Source: Puffinus mauretanicus
Lineage: Eukaryota; Chordata; Aves; Procellariiformes; Procellariidae
DNA: 64,000 nucleotides
Assembly: GCA_023333565.1 (NCBI GenBank)
Contig: JAJKFH010002198.1
Location: 1,984,001-2,048,000, forward strand
Direction: 5' to 3'
Shown here piece by piece: positions 1 through 13,500 of this stretch. The notes under the pieces are model-generated. The model saw nothing but the letters and a program-made list of their open reading frames with translations, had not been told where the DNA came from and did no database searches. The first letter of the stretch is position 1, and every line of letters begins with the position of its first letter. Made by a program: the position numbers and the translations under genes.

Positions 1-2860
1 AGAAACACTTCCAACAATTTAGCCTATGGATCAGTGAAAAACACAGCAATCTCTAATGAATAAACATTGAGATTTCTCAGAAGAGTGAAACCATGACATC
101 CCACAGGAAATTCCATCCATGCCCACTTGTGCCTCCTGGAGAGTCAGCAAAACCTCTGGGTCAAAGGCAGATGGATCCAGCAAAACTACAAGTTTTATTT
201 TACCAGAAGTATGTATATTATCAGCCAAAGCAGCCAGTCCTGTCTTTTGCACCTTCCTGCAAAGCCATGAGGCTTCTGCTCCTGGATGTAGTTATGCCTG
301 CTTTGACCTTTTGGACAGTTTCCCTTTTTGAGCTGCAGCATTTTGCATCACGTATTTCATTTGGAAAAGGTTTGCATTTTAGGATCCATTAATACTGCAC
401 TAGAAAAAAAGATAGCTAATACTTTCATATCCTGTTGCAGAAATCAGCAACAGTGAGACAATGGTTATTTTTCAGATTATATTAACTGCATTACCTTTAA
501 GTCAGGAAAAAGTAGCCACAGAAAAAAAGTTTAAAAAGAAGTAGTTATGATGACCAGTGTTTCACAAAATTGAAATAAAGCTTTTGGATATACAACGATA
601 GGATTTGAGTGCCAACACTTATGGAAATATAACATGAACAAAAATATAACATGAACAAAAGTAAACATTTTGCCATTATCTCATGAGAAATAAAGTTTAG
701 CAGATAAATAGCATACACTGTGATACAGCTAAATCATCTGCCACGTTTGCATAAGTTGAGAGGAGTTGAATCCTTGTGATAAGTGCTAAGGCGCAGCAGT
801 AAAATAAAGATTATCCTGGCATTGATGTAGAGGCACAAGTGGTTCTATAGTGCTTGTAGCACTGCTAAGATCGGTGGTTAGGGATAAGTAGATACATTTA
901 CCTTTATTTAAGAAGTAATCTTTCTGCTAAGTATAAGGAATAAATTCAGAACACAGCAAATACCATGGTAAAGAGTTTCATTAAGTAAGCTCTTTCTGGA
1001 GCAGCTGGGAAGTCATGAAAGATTGAACTTCTTTCTGTCAACCTGAATACAACTAGAAATCCAACCAGCATAAGCAACTATCTCAGTTCTCAGTCAAATG
1101 CATCAAACGTGGGTACTATTGCTTTTACTATGCATTGAAGACTAACCTGATATCCATCTCTGGAAACTTTGCTAGCCAATGACACAAAATAGTAGGGCTG
1201 GTACTAATGAATCATACTTCCCTACATACGCACATGCGCACACTTCTTGTGACACAAAGCAAGAGCACACAACTTCGAGTTCCCTGTGGTAAAAAGATGA
1301 TCCGCATCACTTCCTTTGCAGAGAGACAAAATGAAGAAGGAATATCCTCCCATGGTCTCTGCTGAGAAATCTGGCCGATATTCAGTCTCTGCTGTGGAAT
1401 CTTTACTATTTTGTATTAATAATCTTATTACATGCAGTGGTTCTGCAGATACTTATCAACCAATATAAAAATGGTGATGAAATTCTGTTTTGGCACTAAG
1501 TCATCTTTTAAATAGAAAATGAAGACAACTTAAATTTTCCCACAGATTTTGTATATACAAGTCAGGCTCCAAATTAAACCCAAGAGACTGAAGAATTTCA
1601 CACATTCCCAGAAACATATGACTACTTTGAATCGAGTGACACAGTCACATGCAATGGAGGTACCATCACTTTTACTCTACATTCACGTGTAAACGGGTGT
1701 TTGCCTCTATAATAATCAGCAATAATACTGATGGTCCTCAGTGAAAGCCCAGATCTGCACTCAGCCCAGAGCTTCATTCGTTCATTCAACCTCACCACTC
1801 AGGAGTTATCAGGAACAAAGAATGCCTCATTCTTTCTGGAGTGTAAAAAAGAAATGATGACACACTAGTTTATTGCTGTGTTCTGTGATATGTCCTGTGC
1901 AAGGGAAATCTACCTCTACCTTTAGAAAGCAGACAGGGGACAAATTATGCCACATTTCTTTGAACCTTGGAAATAGGGAAACAGAAATGGGACTTCTCTT
2001 CAGCAGCAGATCGCTTGGTCTGTCAGCTTTCTGTAACTTCAGCTCCACTCAGCTACAATTCATTTAAATCAAGGCAACAATGGGCTTGCTGTTCCTCAAG
2101 TCACTAGCCATGTACTCTAGCTCTGTCACTGTACCAGCACTGATGCCTGGTCAGAACTAGAGGAGTGAGCTGAAAGCTAATCATTGTTTGTAGGACTGCA
2201 CTATCTTTATTTGAATGTAAAATGATTCCCAGCTTACTCTTGGAGGTTGGCATTAAACATAGTTTAAGCCTTAAAGATTTGATCATTCAGTTGTAACTCA
2301 GGGAAAAAAGGGCCACGGGCTCACATAGAAGAGTTGAATGCACAGGGACTGTGAAAGCTGTGCCCTCTTGAAGCTGAAATGGGGTCTCTGACCATGTAAC
2401 GTTACATGTTCCTAAAGTTGAAAAAGTAGGACAAAATTACGATGCAAAAAGCACCCCAAGTTCCTAACCTGACACCTAAAACATCATTATGTCATGCATG
2501 GTTTCAGGGCAGCTTAAGAAGTAGTCCTTGCACATTATGCACATTTTACGGCCTGTGATTCATAAAATACTCTGTCAGTCATAAAAACACTGTGAGCAAC
2601 CAGAAGTCACTTAAATTAAAAAAATTGTTACTTTAGAACACAGTAAAAATGTAAATTTAGAGACAACCTCCAGGAAAAGGGAAGCTCCTGATTTTATAAC
2701 TCAGTTTAGGGAGCACAAGAAGGTGGAAGAGTAAATACCACAAGCACAGCTGTATTCATATCCACTCCTCCTGCACGAAAGGACCAAGAAAGGTCTTCAA
2801 GAAACACACGTGTGGGAGAGGAGAGGGTCTGCACTTTCAGGGAGGGGGTGGAGCAGATGT
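1..2860. other. Non-coding AT-rich unique DNA
   Basis: No gene, RNA gene or recognisable transposable element is seen here. Open frames of 60-100 codons occur on both strands but have no recognisable protein content, and they overlap each other antisense, as expected of chance frames. The only local structure is a short tandem duplication, listed separately. Confidence 0.6.
625..658. repeat. 17-bp tandem duplication (2 copies)
   Basis: The unit AAATATAACATGAACAA occurs twice head to tail with no mismatch. It looks like a replication-slippage or local duplication product. No function is apparent. Confidence 0.85.
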
Positions 2861-3150
2861 AGCTCAAATTATGGCACAGTTTAATTGGCGTGTAGGTTGC
2901 TGCAGCCCCCCGCCCCTCAGGCCTGGAGCGATTAGCGTTCAGCCTGGTCAGCCCTTTGCAGCCTCCCGCGGTCTCACAAATGGTGGGGCCAATGCGAGAG
3001 CAGGGACCACAGCACAGGGCAGGTCCAGGGGCAGGGACAGAGGTCCTGCCTCTGCTCCCCTGCTGAGACTGCTCTGTCGAGGAGAGCTGCTGGGGCAGAG
3101 CAGCTCAGGGGTGGGGACACCCTCACCACATTTACAAGCTACCTACGGCC
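2861..3150. other. GC-rich patch in AT-rich DNA
   Basis: This block is clearly richer in G+C than its flanks. It has C-runs, a CCGCGG site and repeated GCAGGG/CAGGTCC-like words. A 94-codon plus-strand frame crosses it, but the product is low-complexity Gly/Ala/Arg/Ser and matches nothing I recognise. It could be a decayed mobile element, an exon remnant or a small regulatory region. I cannot tell these apart from sequence alone. Confidence 0.4.
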
Positions 3151-6100
3151 ATTAAGAAGGAGCCTTTGATTTTCTACAGACAATACTATTTTTGGTAAAA
3201 CGTTTAGAGAGTGGTCTCAAGCTAACCTGAGAGGTGGGAGGCACATTATTTCTCAAGAAGAAGGTAACACCAATAAATAGCATGCAGACAAAATCCTTTC
3301 AACTGGAAACAAACCTAGGCCTCTCAGAAAAAAGATGCATTTCACACCAAGCCGTGAGTGTCAATGACTGATAACGTCAAGTGCCAGGATGCAAAGAAAT
3401 CTCCCTCAGTCATGAGCTAAAGCCTTTCTGCCACAGGCGGGTGGCAGGGAGACAGCGGGTTGCAGCATTCATTTCTGCAACGCTCCCTGGGGATTCAACA
3501 CGTGAAGGTGTCATCAATCTTAAAACTCTGCGGAAACAAGAGACTTTGGGAGGAGAAGTCAAATAAGTGAAATATTGACCATTCCCTAAACAAAACTTCC
3601 AACCTATTTACTGAGATTTCAAGTTAGGTATAGACATACTTATTGAAACAATTCAACCCCAATTATTGTGGAGCCTTAATTGTAAGGATTTTAGTCTACA
3701 TCTTTCAGCCCTGTCTCTCTCTTCTCTCTGTTGTTATGCTGCTGTCACTCCCACTCCTCTTCCTTCCCTGTATGAAGAATGTTGTATAGGGATAATCAGG
3801 TCATTTGAAAAAAACCTTATTTTTACTGAGAGCTGACAAAGCATAAAACCCCTTCAAATGTATCAAAAGTAGGAAACATACTGATATTTGAAAATGAAAA
3901 GTTTTTTAAAAGAAAAAAAAAATACCCAAGGAAAAATAAAAACTTTAAATTACTTTCCTGAAGACCTGAGAAGATGAAATCCTTTAAACCCATAAATATT
4001 TTGGCATCAGTTTGCAGTTATTAAAACCACGCTTGACTGAAGGTTTTCTTCATAACACTGAGTTATAAAGACACTACACAGAATTCAATAACTTTGTTTG
4101 ATTATGTGCTACTTAGTTCAAAATGATGCCCTAAAGAGGAAAAAAAAAACCCAAACCCACAACCCCCCTCAAAAAACACACAAAACTGCCCCCCAAAAAC
4201 CATAAACCCTCAAAACACATAAGAGAAGGAGTAGCACACAGTCCTTTCTTTGGCTTCCTCTGACACCTTGCCCTGGCGTAGGATTTCAGAGGAGTCACCA
4301 AACTGGCTGCAGAATAAAACAGAAATGATACAAACTGCAAATCTTTGCATTTACATAAAAATATTCAAGTTATTCAGAGGGGAGGGAGCCCCACGCTCTT
4401 TGAAAGCTGCAATGCTCTAGCTCTGCAGGCATCGCTGAACTTTGGTGTTAGGCAAAGGAGGGCTCTGCTGGCAGCACTGCTGGGGGAGCCCCAACTGCAG
4501 TGCTTCACCCCCGTTGTTGGGACACTCTCTGGGAACAGGAAGCACGGGTTCCCTTCAAGCAAATGATTTTCCTCAAACCTTGGTGAACGCTTTAACCAAT
4601 AAGCAAAAGATACTTTTTTCCTCCAACTACAGTGTGTGCCAAAGGCTGCCGACTGACTACAGCAGAAAATTCACGAGTGCAAGATAATGTTTCGCTCTAC
4701 TCTGCATGAAAGGTGTGCCACAGACCCCGTCTCCCACCTCAGCATTTCCTGGTGGCTCTTTTAAGCAGCTTCCCATGCAGTGTGATGGCTTTTTAGGTGC
4801 CAGTTCCTATAGAGTGTAGAAGGCACTAGGTTCACAGTTTAAGCTCTCGTAAGAAAGTATAGCATGCAAAAAATGCAGTTTTGCAATAGTCAGTGTTCTG
4901 CAGTAAACAGCTGATTAAGTCTTGATATGTCTAGGGCTCATGCCCTTGCCAAAAGATGATGAACAGAGCCTTAATTAGAAGTAAAAAGTAATTATTTCAT
5001 AAAATTTTAATCACTTTGAGACAGGAAATATTTTATACACATATATTGGATTTATTGTATTTGGTGCAATAGTAAAAAATGCAACATTATTTGTATCTTA
5101 TGGCCTTTAAAACCATTCAATGATTATAAAATAGTTTGTCTGACAATAATTTGGTCCTGATAATTACATAGTTTTCCCCCCAGGGATTGATCAAAAGATA
5201 GAATTAACTATGAATAATCCATAAATAATTTACCTTCAGAAACATGTAACTGAAAATATATACATGGACCCAAAGCAGTTCAGCTGTAAGTGAAAGGACA
5301 CCAATAGATGGATTTGGAGAAGGCAGAACTCTTCCATTTGTTTTTTGGAAGATTAATTGTAGCATCTGGAATACATTAAATATAATTTGATAAATCCTGA
5401 GATTAGGGAATTCTAAACCTTTCTTATTATAGACAACATATAATTTCAGGAGTTAAGTTTCGGCTTTCTCCCTGACCATATAAAGCAATACCTGTTCAGT
5501 TTCAGTGAAACAAGCTTTCATTATAACCAGAAGTATTACTTGAGAAATCTACCACAGATTAGTATCTTTATTGCATATACTCACTTTAATCATGTCCTGA
5601 ATTTTCTAGGCAGAAGGAGAAATGAATTTGCCATACTAGGCAAGATGAATGAGTATAAAAAATAGGAAATTTGTGGTTGTTGATTATAATGTTATTTTCT
5701 TGCCCCCTGTGTTTTCTTTTATGCCAAAAAGTAAGATAGGTGATAAAAATGTAAAATTAATGACCATAAACAAAAGCAAGGGTGGTAAGAGGTCGTACCA
5801 ATTGTGAGCCCTGCACTGATTTAGAAAAAAGTAGGTATTATTAGAATCAAGGAAGAGCTACTGTAAATGGCTCACGGAACATCCTATAACATAGTTTCAA
5901 TATGTTGTCTGTAATATGCAAAATCCAGGAAAATAAAACTTCACTTTGTATCTTGAAACACTTTCTGATGGTGAGTTCTGCAGGTACATCACACAGTTTT
6001 GTAAAGTCTACTTTCTTTTTTATAGTTCTGTTTTTAATCCAGAGCAGGTTATTCTGAATGGTATCTAAGGGACTGAAACATGCCAGATTCTTGCACAAGT

Positions 6101-9100
6101 GTGGATGCAGCAACATCGTGATGTACCACCCCGTCCTGCAGGAGCATGATTTGAACGTCGTGCTCGTGCCCAGTGCCCTGCTGACAGCCACTACTGCCAC
6201 CTGAGTCCTCTCGGTAGCATTTCTCATCCCAGAGATATTTTCTGCCTCCTGATTCCTGCTGCTCTCCAGTTACAAATAAAATAATGTAATAACTTAGATG
6301 TGTTTGTATAATATCAGCACATAATAAGTCCTAACAAACAAAATCAGACAAACAAAAAAACCTGCCCCAAAGGCAATGTTTAGGCCAAGTTTATCCTTCA
6401 TCAAAGTCCAGCAAAACAGTGGTTTAGTTTTTGTTTTCTTAAGTTTAAAAATGTTGTAATGTCATATAAATACATCTGGGTTATTGAATTTTTAATTTGC
6501 AATTTGAGATGGGAAAGCAGGAAAGATCAGTAGAGAGAAGATTGTTTTACGTATCAATTTTGTTTTAAGACCAGAGTTTTCCCTTATTTGCACCCAGGGT
6601 GAAATATACAAGTGTTTTATTCTCATTTAATGAGAGTGAAAGGGGTAAATATGTCCCTCAGAAATTGAATTTGTAAATTGAGAGGTTATTTGGTATCAAC
6701 AGCTGTTGTATCAACAGAGGCAGAAGATAAATAGACTGTCTTGATGACACATAGGCAAAACGTGGATCTAGAAGAGTTAAGTGTCTTTGAGAATGCTTAA
6801 AAAATACCCCCAAACCTCAAAAAATAAACACAAAAGGCCAAATAAATCAAACACAGATGCTCTTCTAATTTGAAAAGGCCCATGCAGGAATTCCCCTTAT
6901 GCTGAGGCCGAGTTCAGCATTATTAAATTCTGCTTAAGCATATCATGGCATAGGATTATGAGGGGAACCCACAGAGAATTTATTTGCCCATGCGACTGTA
7001 AGTAAAGCACTGCATGCAGTACGAAGGACAGCTTCTGCCAAAGGGGACCAAGTAGGGGTAGTAAAGATGCAAGGCTGCAACTTGTGCACACCAACCACGT
7101 ACCAAACTCATCAGCCAGAGAGAAAGCAACCAGCATGTGCATACAGACCAAAAAGCAGGAAATCTGGAGGTGCGTAAGATCACAGAGCAACTTCCTGCTG
7201 CAGCACAACTCTGAATTGTGCTAGCGGGCGCAGTGTTTCTGTCATTGCTGCTTAGTTGATTAGCTGGCAAAATCAAGCCGCTGAAGCTTGAAAACTCCAG
7301 ATGAGCTATCTTCTGCTCAGCCTGGGCTTCCTGCTGGAACAACTCAGACGTGCTCTCTGGACAGAGATAACGTGGTTCACCTTTTATAGGTTAAGGTTGC
7401 AGACCCTGATTAAAAATGTATTCTGGCTGTGCTCAGAATGGCTTTGACATTTTAGATGTATTATATGAAAGATAAACATCAGGCCTTGCTATATATTCCC
7501 TGGACTTGGCTTTTCAGAGCCAAAGAAAGCCTAAGAGAAGCCTGCAAATAATTCCATGGATTGAGGCACTGCAGACTAATCAGCATAATTTAAAATCCAA
7601 TATGGCCAATGTCAATATGGTTTGCAGAGCATGCTACTTTAAATTAAAAGGAACCCAGCATATTACCATACTAAAGACTCTTAAGGGATGTTTATTCATC
7701 TTGCATCTACTTTTAAGCGTAGCTGTAAAGTTTAAGATTAACCAAGATATGCAGAAGTATTTTATTATCGTTTTCAGTTCTAATGTCTAAGCTGAACAAT
7801 AGTGTCTGATTCCATTTGGCCAAAAATCCATTGGTGAAATGGTGAGTGCACATGCCCCATAAAATCAATGCAAAGACTGATGCTGACAGTCCATTTCACA
7901 TTCCCTGTTCAACTAAAACTCTAGAAGCTTTAATAGTTACATGGGCAAAGAGACTTCAGTTTGATGATACCGAAGGTTAATGATGGCTGTGGCAATATGA
8001 AGCCCAAGGTCAGATGACACACTGACTGCACAGCCTGTCTGAGAAGTTGGGTAGATATGTAGGTTGCTAACTTCAACTGAACTCCCTAATTATCCCAGAT
8101 CCAGCAATTCTAAGCCAGCCGTGAGATGTTTATATGACGCATTATCTTGAGTGATTACATTGTAGATAAAGCCATCAGTTTATCATAGTCTGGTAGATAA
8201 AAACTCCACGGCCTATTTTGAAAACAAAGCAATATACATTTTACAGCACTTTTCATGATGCTGCCATGTTCTTTTCACCTTGCTAATTGTAAGCTAAGAA
8301 GGAAAAACTAGTAATTCAAAAATTTAAAATTGATCTTTGAGACGAACTATACATGTAATTTTTTATCAACGCTCTAGTTCTCCTTACCTTAAATATCAAT
8401 GGTATCAACCAAGCAACTTGGCAAAATGAAACCAATTCATCTCTAAACAAAGATAAGATCTAAGGATGTCCTCACCTACGCTGACTGTAATTACCAAAAA
8501 TAATAGGTACTATTTACTGAGAGGACGGAACCTCTGGAGAGGCCACTGTTGTTCTCAGTGCTGCCACCGTGGCTCTCATGATTGCTCTCCTGGGTGGCTT
8601 TCATCCCCCCAAGGAGCTTCACACAAAGAGCACCACAGGGAATTACTGATTCAATGAACGCTACTAGGAAACAAGGCTAAAAACAAGACTAAGTACCAGA
8701 GGTCCCAATAACCCCTTGGAAATGCAAGCTGGCTTTAGGCACTTCGTAGTTCTGCAGTCATCTGCAGTACCAGCAGATGATGCCCCCTACTGTCCTACTT
8801 CCAGACCTTACAATGTTGCAGGAGTTTATGTCCCTCTTAAGATGTGTTTGCAGGTGGCAGAATGAGAGAATTACTCTCTTTCCCTTGAACCCATGAAAAA
8901 TATGTCAAAAAATTATTCAGAGACACAACTGCAGTAAAATGACAACAGCAGCCTTTCACCAGTTTTGCCAATTTCTTTAGAGATAGAAATTCATAGTTTA
9001 CTCTTATGAAATTTTATAGAAGATTATTCTAATTTTTACTTAGTTTGTTGTGGATTTTAAGGAAAAAAAAAACCTCACACAAAATTTATAGCCATTTTTT

Positions 9101-9121
9101 GCCTAAATAATTAATAATAAT
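3151..9121. other. Non-coding unique DNA, no gene seen
   Basis: Mostly AT-rich sequence without a supported gene. It contains a C/A-run tract (about 4140-4200), a GC-richer patch (about 4380-4560) and a mixed patch (about 6050-6290) that ends near an AATAAA motif. The last could be a relic of a retrocopy but has no recognisable protein. The 126-codon minus-strand frame at 5847-6227 has no family features. Confidence 0.55.
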
Positions 9122-9192
9122 TAGAATCATAGAATCATAGACCTTTAAGATCATTAAGTCCAACAGTTAACCTAGCACTGCCCAGTCCACCA

Positions 9193-10188
9193 CTAAACCA
9201 TGTCCTTAAGCACCACACCTACACGTCTTTTAAATACCTCCAGGGATGGTGACTCAACCACTTCCCTGGGTAGCCTGTTCCAGAGCTTGACAACCCTTCC
9301 GGTGAAGAAATTTTTCCTAATATCCAATCTAAACCTTCCCTGGCGCAACTTGAGGCCGTTTTCTCTCATCTTATCGCTGGTTACTTGGGAGAAGAGACTA
9401 ACACCCACCTCACTACAACCTCCTTTCAGGTAGTTGTAGAGAGTGATAAGGTCTTCCCTCAGTCTCCTTTTCTCCAGACTAAACAACCCCAGTTCCCTCA
9501 GCCGCTCCTCATAAGACTTGTTCTTCAGACCCTTCACCAGTTTCGTTGCCCTTCTTTGGACACACTCCAGCACCTCCATGTCCTTCTTGTAGTGAGGGGC
9601 CCAAAACTGAACACAGGATTCGAGGTGCGGCCTCACCAGTGCCGAGTACAGGGGCACGATCACCTCCCTGCTCCTGCTGGCCACACTATTTCTGATAGAG
9701 GCCAGGATGCCATTGGTCTTCTTGGCCACCTGGGCACCCTGCCGGCTCATGTTCAGCCAGCTGTCAACCAGCACCCCCAGGTCCTTTTCCTCCGGGCAGC
9801 TTTCCAGCCACTCTTCCCCAAGCCTGTAGTGTTGCCTGGGGTTGTTGTGGCCGAAGTGCAGGACCTGGCACTTGGCCTTGTTGAACCTCATACAGCTGGC
9901 CTCAGCCCATCGATCCAGCCTGTCCAGGTCCCTCTGCAGAGCCTTCCTACCCTCCAGCAGATCAACACTCCCGCCCAACTTGGTGTCATCTGCAAACTTA
10001 CTGAGGGAGCACTCAATCCCCTCGTCCAGATCGTTGATAAAGATATTAAACAGAACTGGTCCCAATACTGAGCCCTGGGGAACACCGCTTGTGACTGGCC
10101 GCCAACTGGATTTAACTCCATTCACCACAATTCTTTGGGCCCAGCCATCCAGCCAATTTTTTACCCAGCGAAGAGTGCACCCATCCAA
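9193..10188 (-). pseudogene. CR1 ORF2 reverse transcriptase, C-terminal part
   Basis: This 331-codon open frame encodes the C-terminal half of the CR1 ORF2 protein, which in an intact element copies the element RNA at a nicked target site. Visible RT motifs are GVPQGS at residues 35-40 followed by [14 protein letters not shown], and the catalytic-type FADD at residues 65-68 (YADD in many RTs). The rest is the conserved CR1 thumb/C-terminal region, with [22 protein letters not shown] and [20 protein letters not shown]. The coding relic continues upstream to about 10337, with the motif [14 protein letters not shown] in another frame. A single-base loss near 10203-10207 separates the two frames. 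The N-terminal endonuclease domain is absent, so the copy is dead. Confidence 0.9.
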
Positions 10189-10337
10189 GCCATGAGCAGC
10201 AAGTTCTCCAGGGGAATGCTGTGGGAAACGGTGTCAAAGGCTTTACTAAAATCTAGGTAGACAACATCCACAGCCTCTCCCTCATCCAATAAGCGGGTCA
10301 CCTTGTCATAGGAGGAGATCAGGTTAGTCAAGCAGGA
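10189..10337 (-). pseudogene. CR1 ORF2 upstream fragment, frameshifted
   Basis: Read on the minus strand, this segment encodes the RT palm region with [14 protein letters not shown], where the first D of LDFSKAFD is the usual metal-binding aspartate. It is out of frame with the long downstream frame because of a one-base deletion near 10203-10207, in the codons before the conserved Leu-Ala-Ala-His-Gly segment. The start of this fragment is the 5' truncation point of the CR1 copy. Confidence 0.8.
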
Positions 10338-13086
10338 AATTCAACAGCAATACAACTTTACTCCAAGAAACTGAAGAGTCACCTGCACGACAGAACTATT
10401 CAGCAGGAACACAAAATATGCTGTGCCATATTAGACTACTAGGCATCAAGTTGGATATTTTTTACTTTGATGAAAAATGCTAGATATGTGTAAACTATAG
10501 CTATTTCAGTTTGCAGCAAAGTGTCATTTAGTTTCCTCTGTAGTTTTATAGAGTCTAAATCTTAAGACATCTTTTGAATTTCACATATAAGATACAATTA
10601 CTCCAAAAATTTCACAATGGACATAACCAAAGCAATTAGGCTTTGATCTGAAATCCTACCCAGAAGCCTTGGAAACTAAGCTTTGTCTTGGAATTTAGCA
10701 TATATAATAAATCTACTCCTGCTACCTACAGATGACTATGCTGTCTCATATTAAGTTACTTCTTTCCATTCTTTTCCATTAATGGGTATTACTGCAAATT
10801 TGCAAATGCCATTCATTAGTAAATTATAACAAAAGCAGTGGAATACAGCATAATGACAAACAACATTAAATAGTGACGGGCAGCAAAACAAAGAAATAAT
10901 CCAAGAAATCAAAATGATATAAAAGAGAAGTGGATTTTTTTTTCTGATAATGTAGATCACTGCCATTTTAATCATGGACTTATTTAGACTCATATGTTTA
11001 TCCTAACGGTCCCAGTTGCCCCACCACATGGAGACCTCGTTCCCACTATAGTTTTCCCGACTTCACATATTTCAGTACAGACCCTCGAAGATATTAAAGC
11101 AGCTAATTCCTGAAGAGGTCAGTGACAGCAAGAACCCAGGCCAATCATGTTCATGTGGGCCAAGAAGAAATGGAAATATGCATTGCTAAGAGGAGACAAA
11201 AATGGATGGGCAGACATAGCGGGAGGTACAAGGAGGAATCCAACACTCTCTTAGGGTTCCTGGTCTGGAGTAAAATCTGTATCAAACCTAGAATTTATGA
11301 TTAAGTTTTCTTAATTTCTGCAAAATCTGGAAGAGGCTATGCTGCCCAGAGTATCAGATCTTCGACTCTTTCAGCACCCGTTTATGCTAAGCAGGGGGAA
11401 AATCAAGACAGTTCCCCATTTTCTTCCCTACTCCTCCAAAGTCAGTCTGTCATTGGATCAGTCCTTTGTTCAGCTACTTTGATTAGGTGCTGGCATAATG
11501 TATTATTTAGGAAAAAATTTCATAGTCACGGATCAGAAGGTCTATAAACATCATTTAACTGATATCTAAACCAGATGAAAATCATGCAGGAAATTAATCT
11601 GGAAAGAAAAGTATGTGTGATAGGCTAATCTAATCACTGGCGTAACTAGCCTTAACTCTGCTTAAATAGAGATACGCTCTTTTGGGAACTGTCCTCTTGT
11701 TCCTGGAATAGAAAGCAAGCATAGAAAGATAGAATCTGACATTTATATTAAAATAAAACAATCTTAAAGAAAAAGAGTCAGAGGCAAACTTCTTCACCTA
11801 TTCCCAGGGATTAGGACATTAAGAAAACGATATTTAAGAAATTACAGATATCTCTACCAAAGGAAAAAAATTAAAGCAAAATTTCCTCTTGTTCATCTTT
11901 TTTTTCAAAACCCTCTGCTATTTTTACATATTTTTTTGTCCCTGTCTCACACAGAGTATTCAAGTTAGGATAGGTTACTGTATATAAGATTAAAAAAATA
12001 AAGCAGGGTGGTGACTTGGGAATAAGATAGCAATGATTGTGTTTTAACTATATTTCCCAGTCATCTCTGTGGCTGACAGAACTGAAAAGATGGAAAATAA
12101 GGCTGAAAACATGGGCTGCAGCAGGATATCAAGATTCCTCACAGAAGTCCCCACATACAGGGTCCCCTTTGCGAAGGTTTTGATTTGTAGTGAGCACATG
12201 TTAACCCATTTAGCATATCTATATTAAAATGATGAAAGAGAAAAGTAGGAACAGGAGTAGAAAACCTAAGAAATGCTAACATATGTTTTCAACTTTGAAA
12301 TGCAGCCAGTGTTTTTCCCTAGTGTAAAAGGAAGAGCTCTGCTTTAAACGGGCATAACAATACAGATTTAAAACTTTACCTTGAGCCCACCTCTGAAAAT
12401 TTCTGGAGAAATTGAAGGGCTTGGTCTTAAAACCTTGGCAGATTAGGAGGGTTGGCCGCATTACGTAAATGCAGCATCCTTGGTCTGTGAGGAAAGTCTG
12501 AAAATGGCTGACACAGAAACGGAGCAACTGGGAGATACAGATTCATATTAAGCCCTCACAAAGGGTCTATAAAATTACCTTAGATTGGGGATAAAGCAGA
12601 CAGGTGATTATAGTGATTCTCTCAAGAGATAAAACGCGATGCAGGTAAAAATCATTATACAGATCTAAGAACATATTTCTTAACCAGAATTAGGGTAATA
12701 CAAGCAAATGTAGTAGTATATGACTCAACATTCTCTGGAGTTCTCTGAAATTTCATAAAAAGATATTATTGTGTCCACTGGGAAAAGAAAGTGAAATGTT
12801 CTTTCCCGTGCTGAGACCACCTTTGAAAACAAAAATGCATACCCAAGTAGATCTTATTGGAAAACATCCTCACACACCCAAAAACATTTGAGAGCTCATG
12901 GTTGCATTTTTCTGTTCTTCATTAAGAGAGAAGTGGAATTTAATTTTTTAAACGTATAAATAGGACACACAGACTTACATTTACCAGAATATCTACTAAC
13001 ACAAGGTCTGGAGCTTTTACATGAGAATACAGAGATATCAATTCAAACCCTCTGCCCGACTGGTTTAAAGCAAAGACTGTCTCCTA
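10338..13086. other. Non-coding unique DNA, no gene seen
   Basis: AT-rich sequence between two CR1 copies. Small open frames (60-85 codons) have no recognisable features. No repeat, RNA gene or promoter signature stands out. Confidence 0.55.
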
Positions 13087-13500
13087 CATAGAATCATAGG
13101 ATGAATCATAGAATCACAAACCGGTTTGGGTTGGAAGGGACCTTTAAAGGTCATCTAGTCCAACTCCCCTGTCATGGGCAGGGACATCTTTTACTTTACT
13201 TTTTGCTCAAAGCCCCATCCAGTCTGACCTTGGACACTTCCAAGGATGGGGCATCCACAGTTTCTCGAGGAATCCTGTTCCAGTGTCTCACCATCCCTTA
13301 TAGTAAAGTATTTCCTCCTTATATCTAACCTAAATCTACCCTCTTCTCATTTAAAACCGTTACCCCTTGTCCTATCACTATAGGCCCTGGTAAAAAGTCT
13401 CTCTCCATCTTTCCTATAAACTCCCTTTACGTATTGAAACGTCACAATAAGGTCTCCCTGAAGTCTTCTCTTCTCCAGACTAAACCACCCCAGTGTGAGT
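13087..13500 (-). mobile_element. CR1 LINE 3' fragment, older copy
   Basis: A 5'-truncated CR1 on the minus strand. It has the ATTCTATGATTC-type terminal repeats and the typical 3' end (GGTTTGGGTTGGAAGGGACC on the plus strand near the terminus). Next comes a decayed C-terminal ORF2 segment with [27 protein letters not shown] and DRTRGNGFK. The coding part belongs to the subfamily with a Tyr-Lys-Lys-Asp-Gly type segment, unlike the copy at 9.1-10.3 kb. Similarity fades at about 13500. The sequence beyond, though still open as a 104-codon frame up to 13661, is not CR1. Confidence 0.88.

Larger units (their letters stand above)
9122..10337 (-). mobile_element. CR1 LINE, 5'-truncated, long 3' part of ORF2
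   Basis: The element lies on the minus strand. Its 3' end is at the low coordinate, with the CR1 terminal repeat (two copies of an ATTCTATGA-like unit) and a typical CR1 3' untranslated region. The 5' end breaks off near 10337 inside the reverse-transcriptase region, as expected from incomplete target-primed reverse transcription. A short stretch just inside the 3' end seems deleted compared with the usual CR1 tail. It is the longest mobile element in the window. Its subfamily differs from the copies at 13.1 and 22.3 kb and resembles the one at 41.4 kb. Confidence 0.93.

Noticed and set aside
5847..6227. 126-codon minus-strand open frame
   Set aside because: No conserved domain, no splice context and mixed composition. 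The length is within chance for 64 kb of AT-rich DNA.
7778..7841. Segment with a very good acceptor (GTTTTCAG) and donor (ATG followed by GTGAGT)
   Set aside because: All three frames contain stops, so it is not a coding exon. A non-coding exon cannot be excluded but nothing supports it.
9385..10071. 228-codon plus-strand open frame
   Set aside because: It is the antisense shadow of the CR1 reverse-transcriptase region. The RT motifs are on the minus strand.
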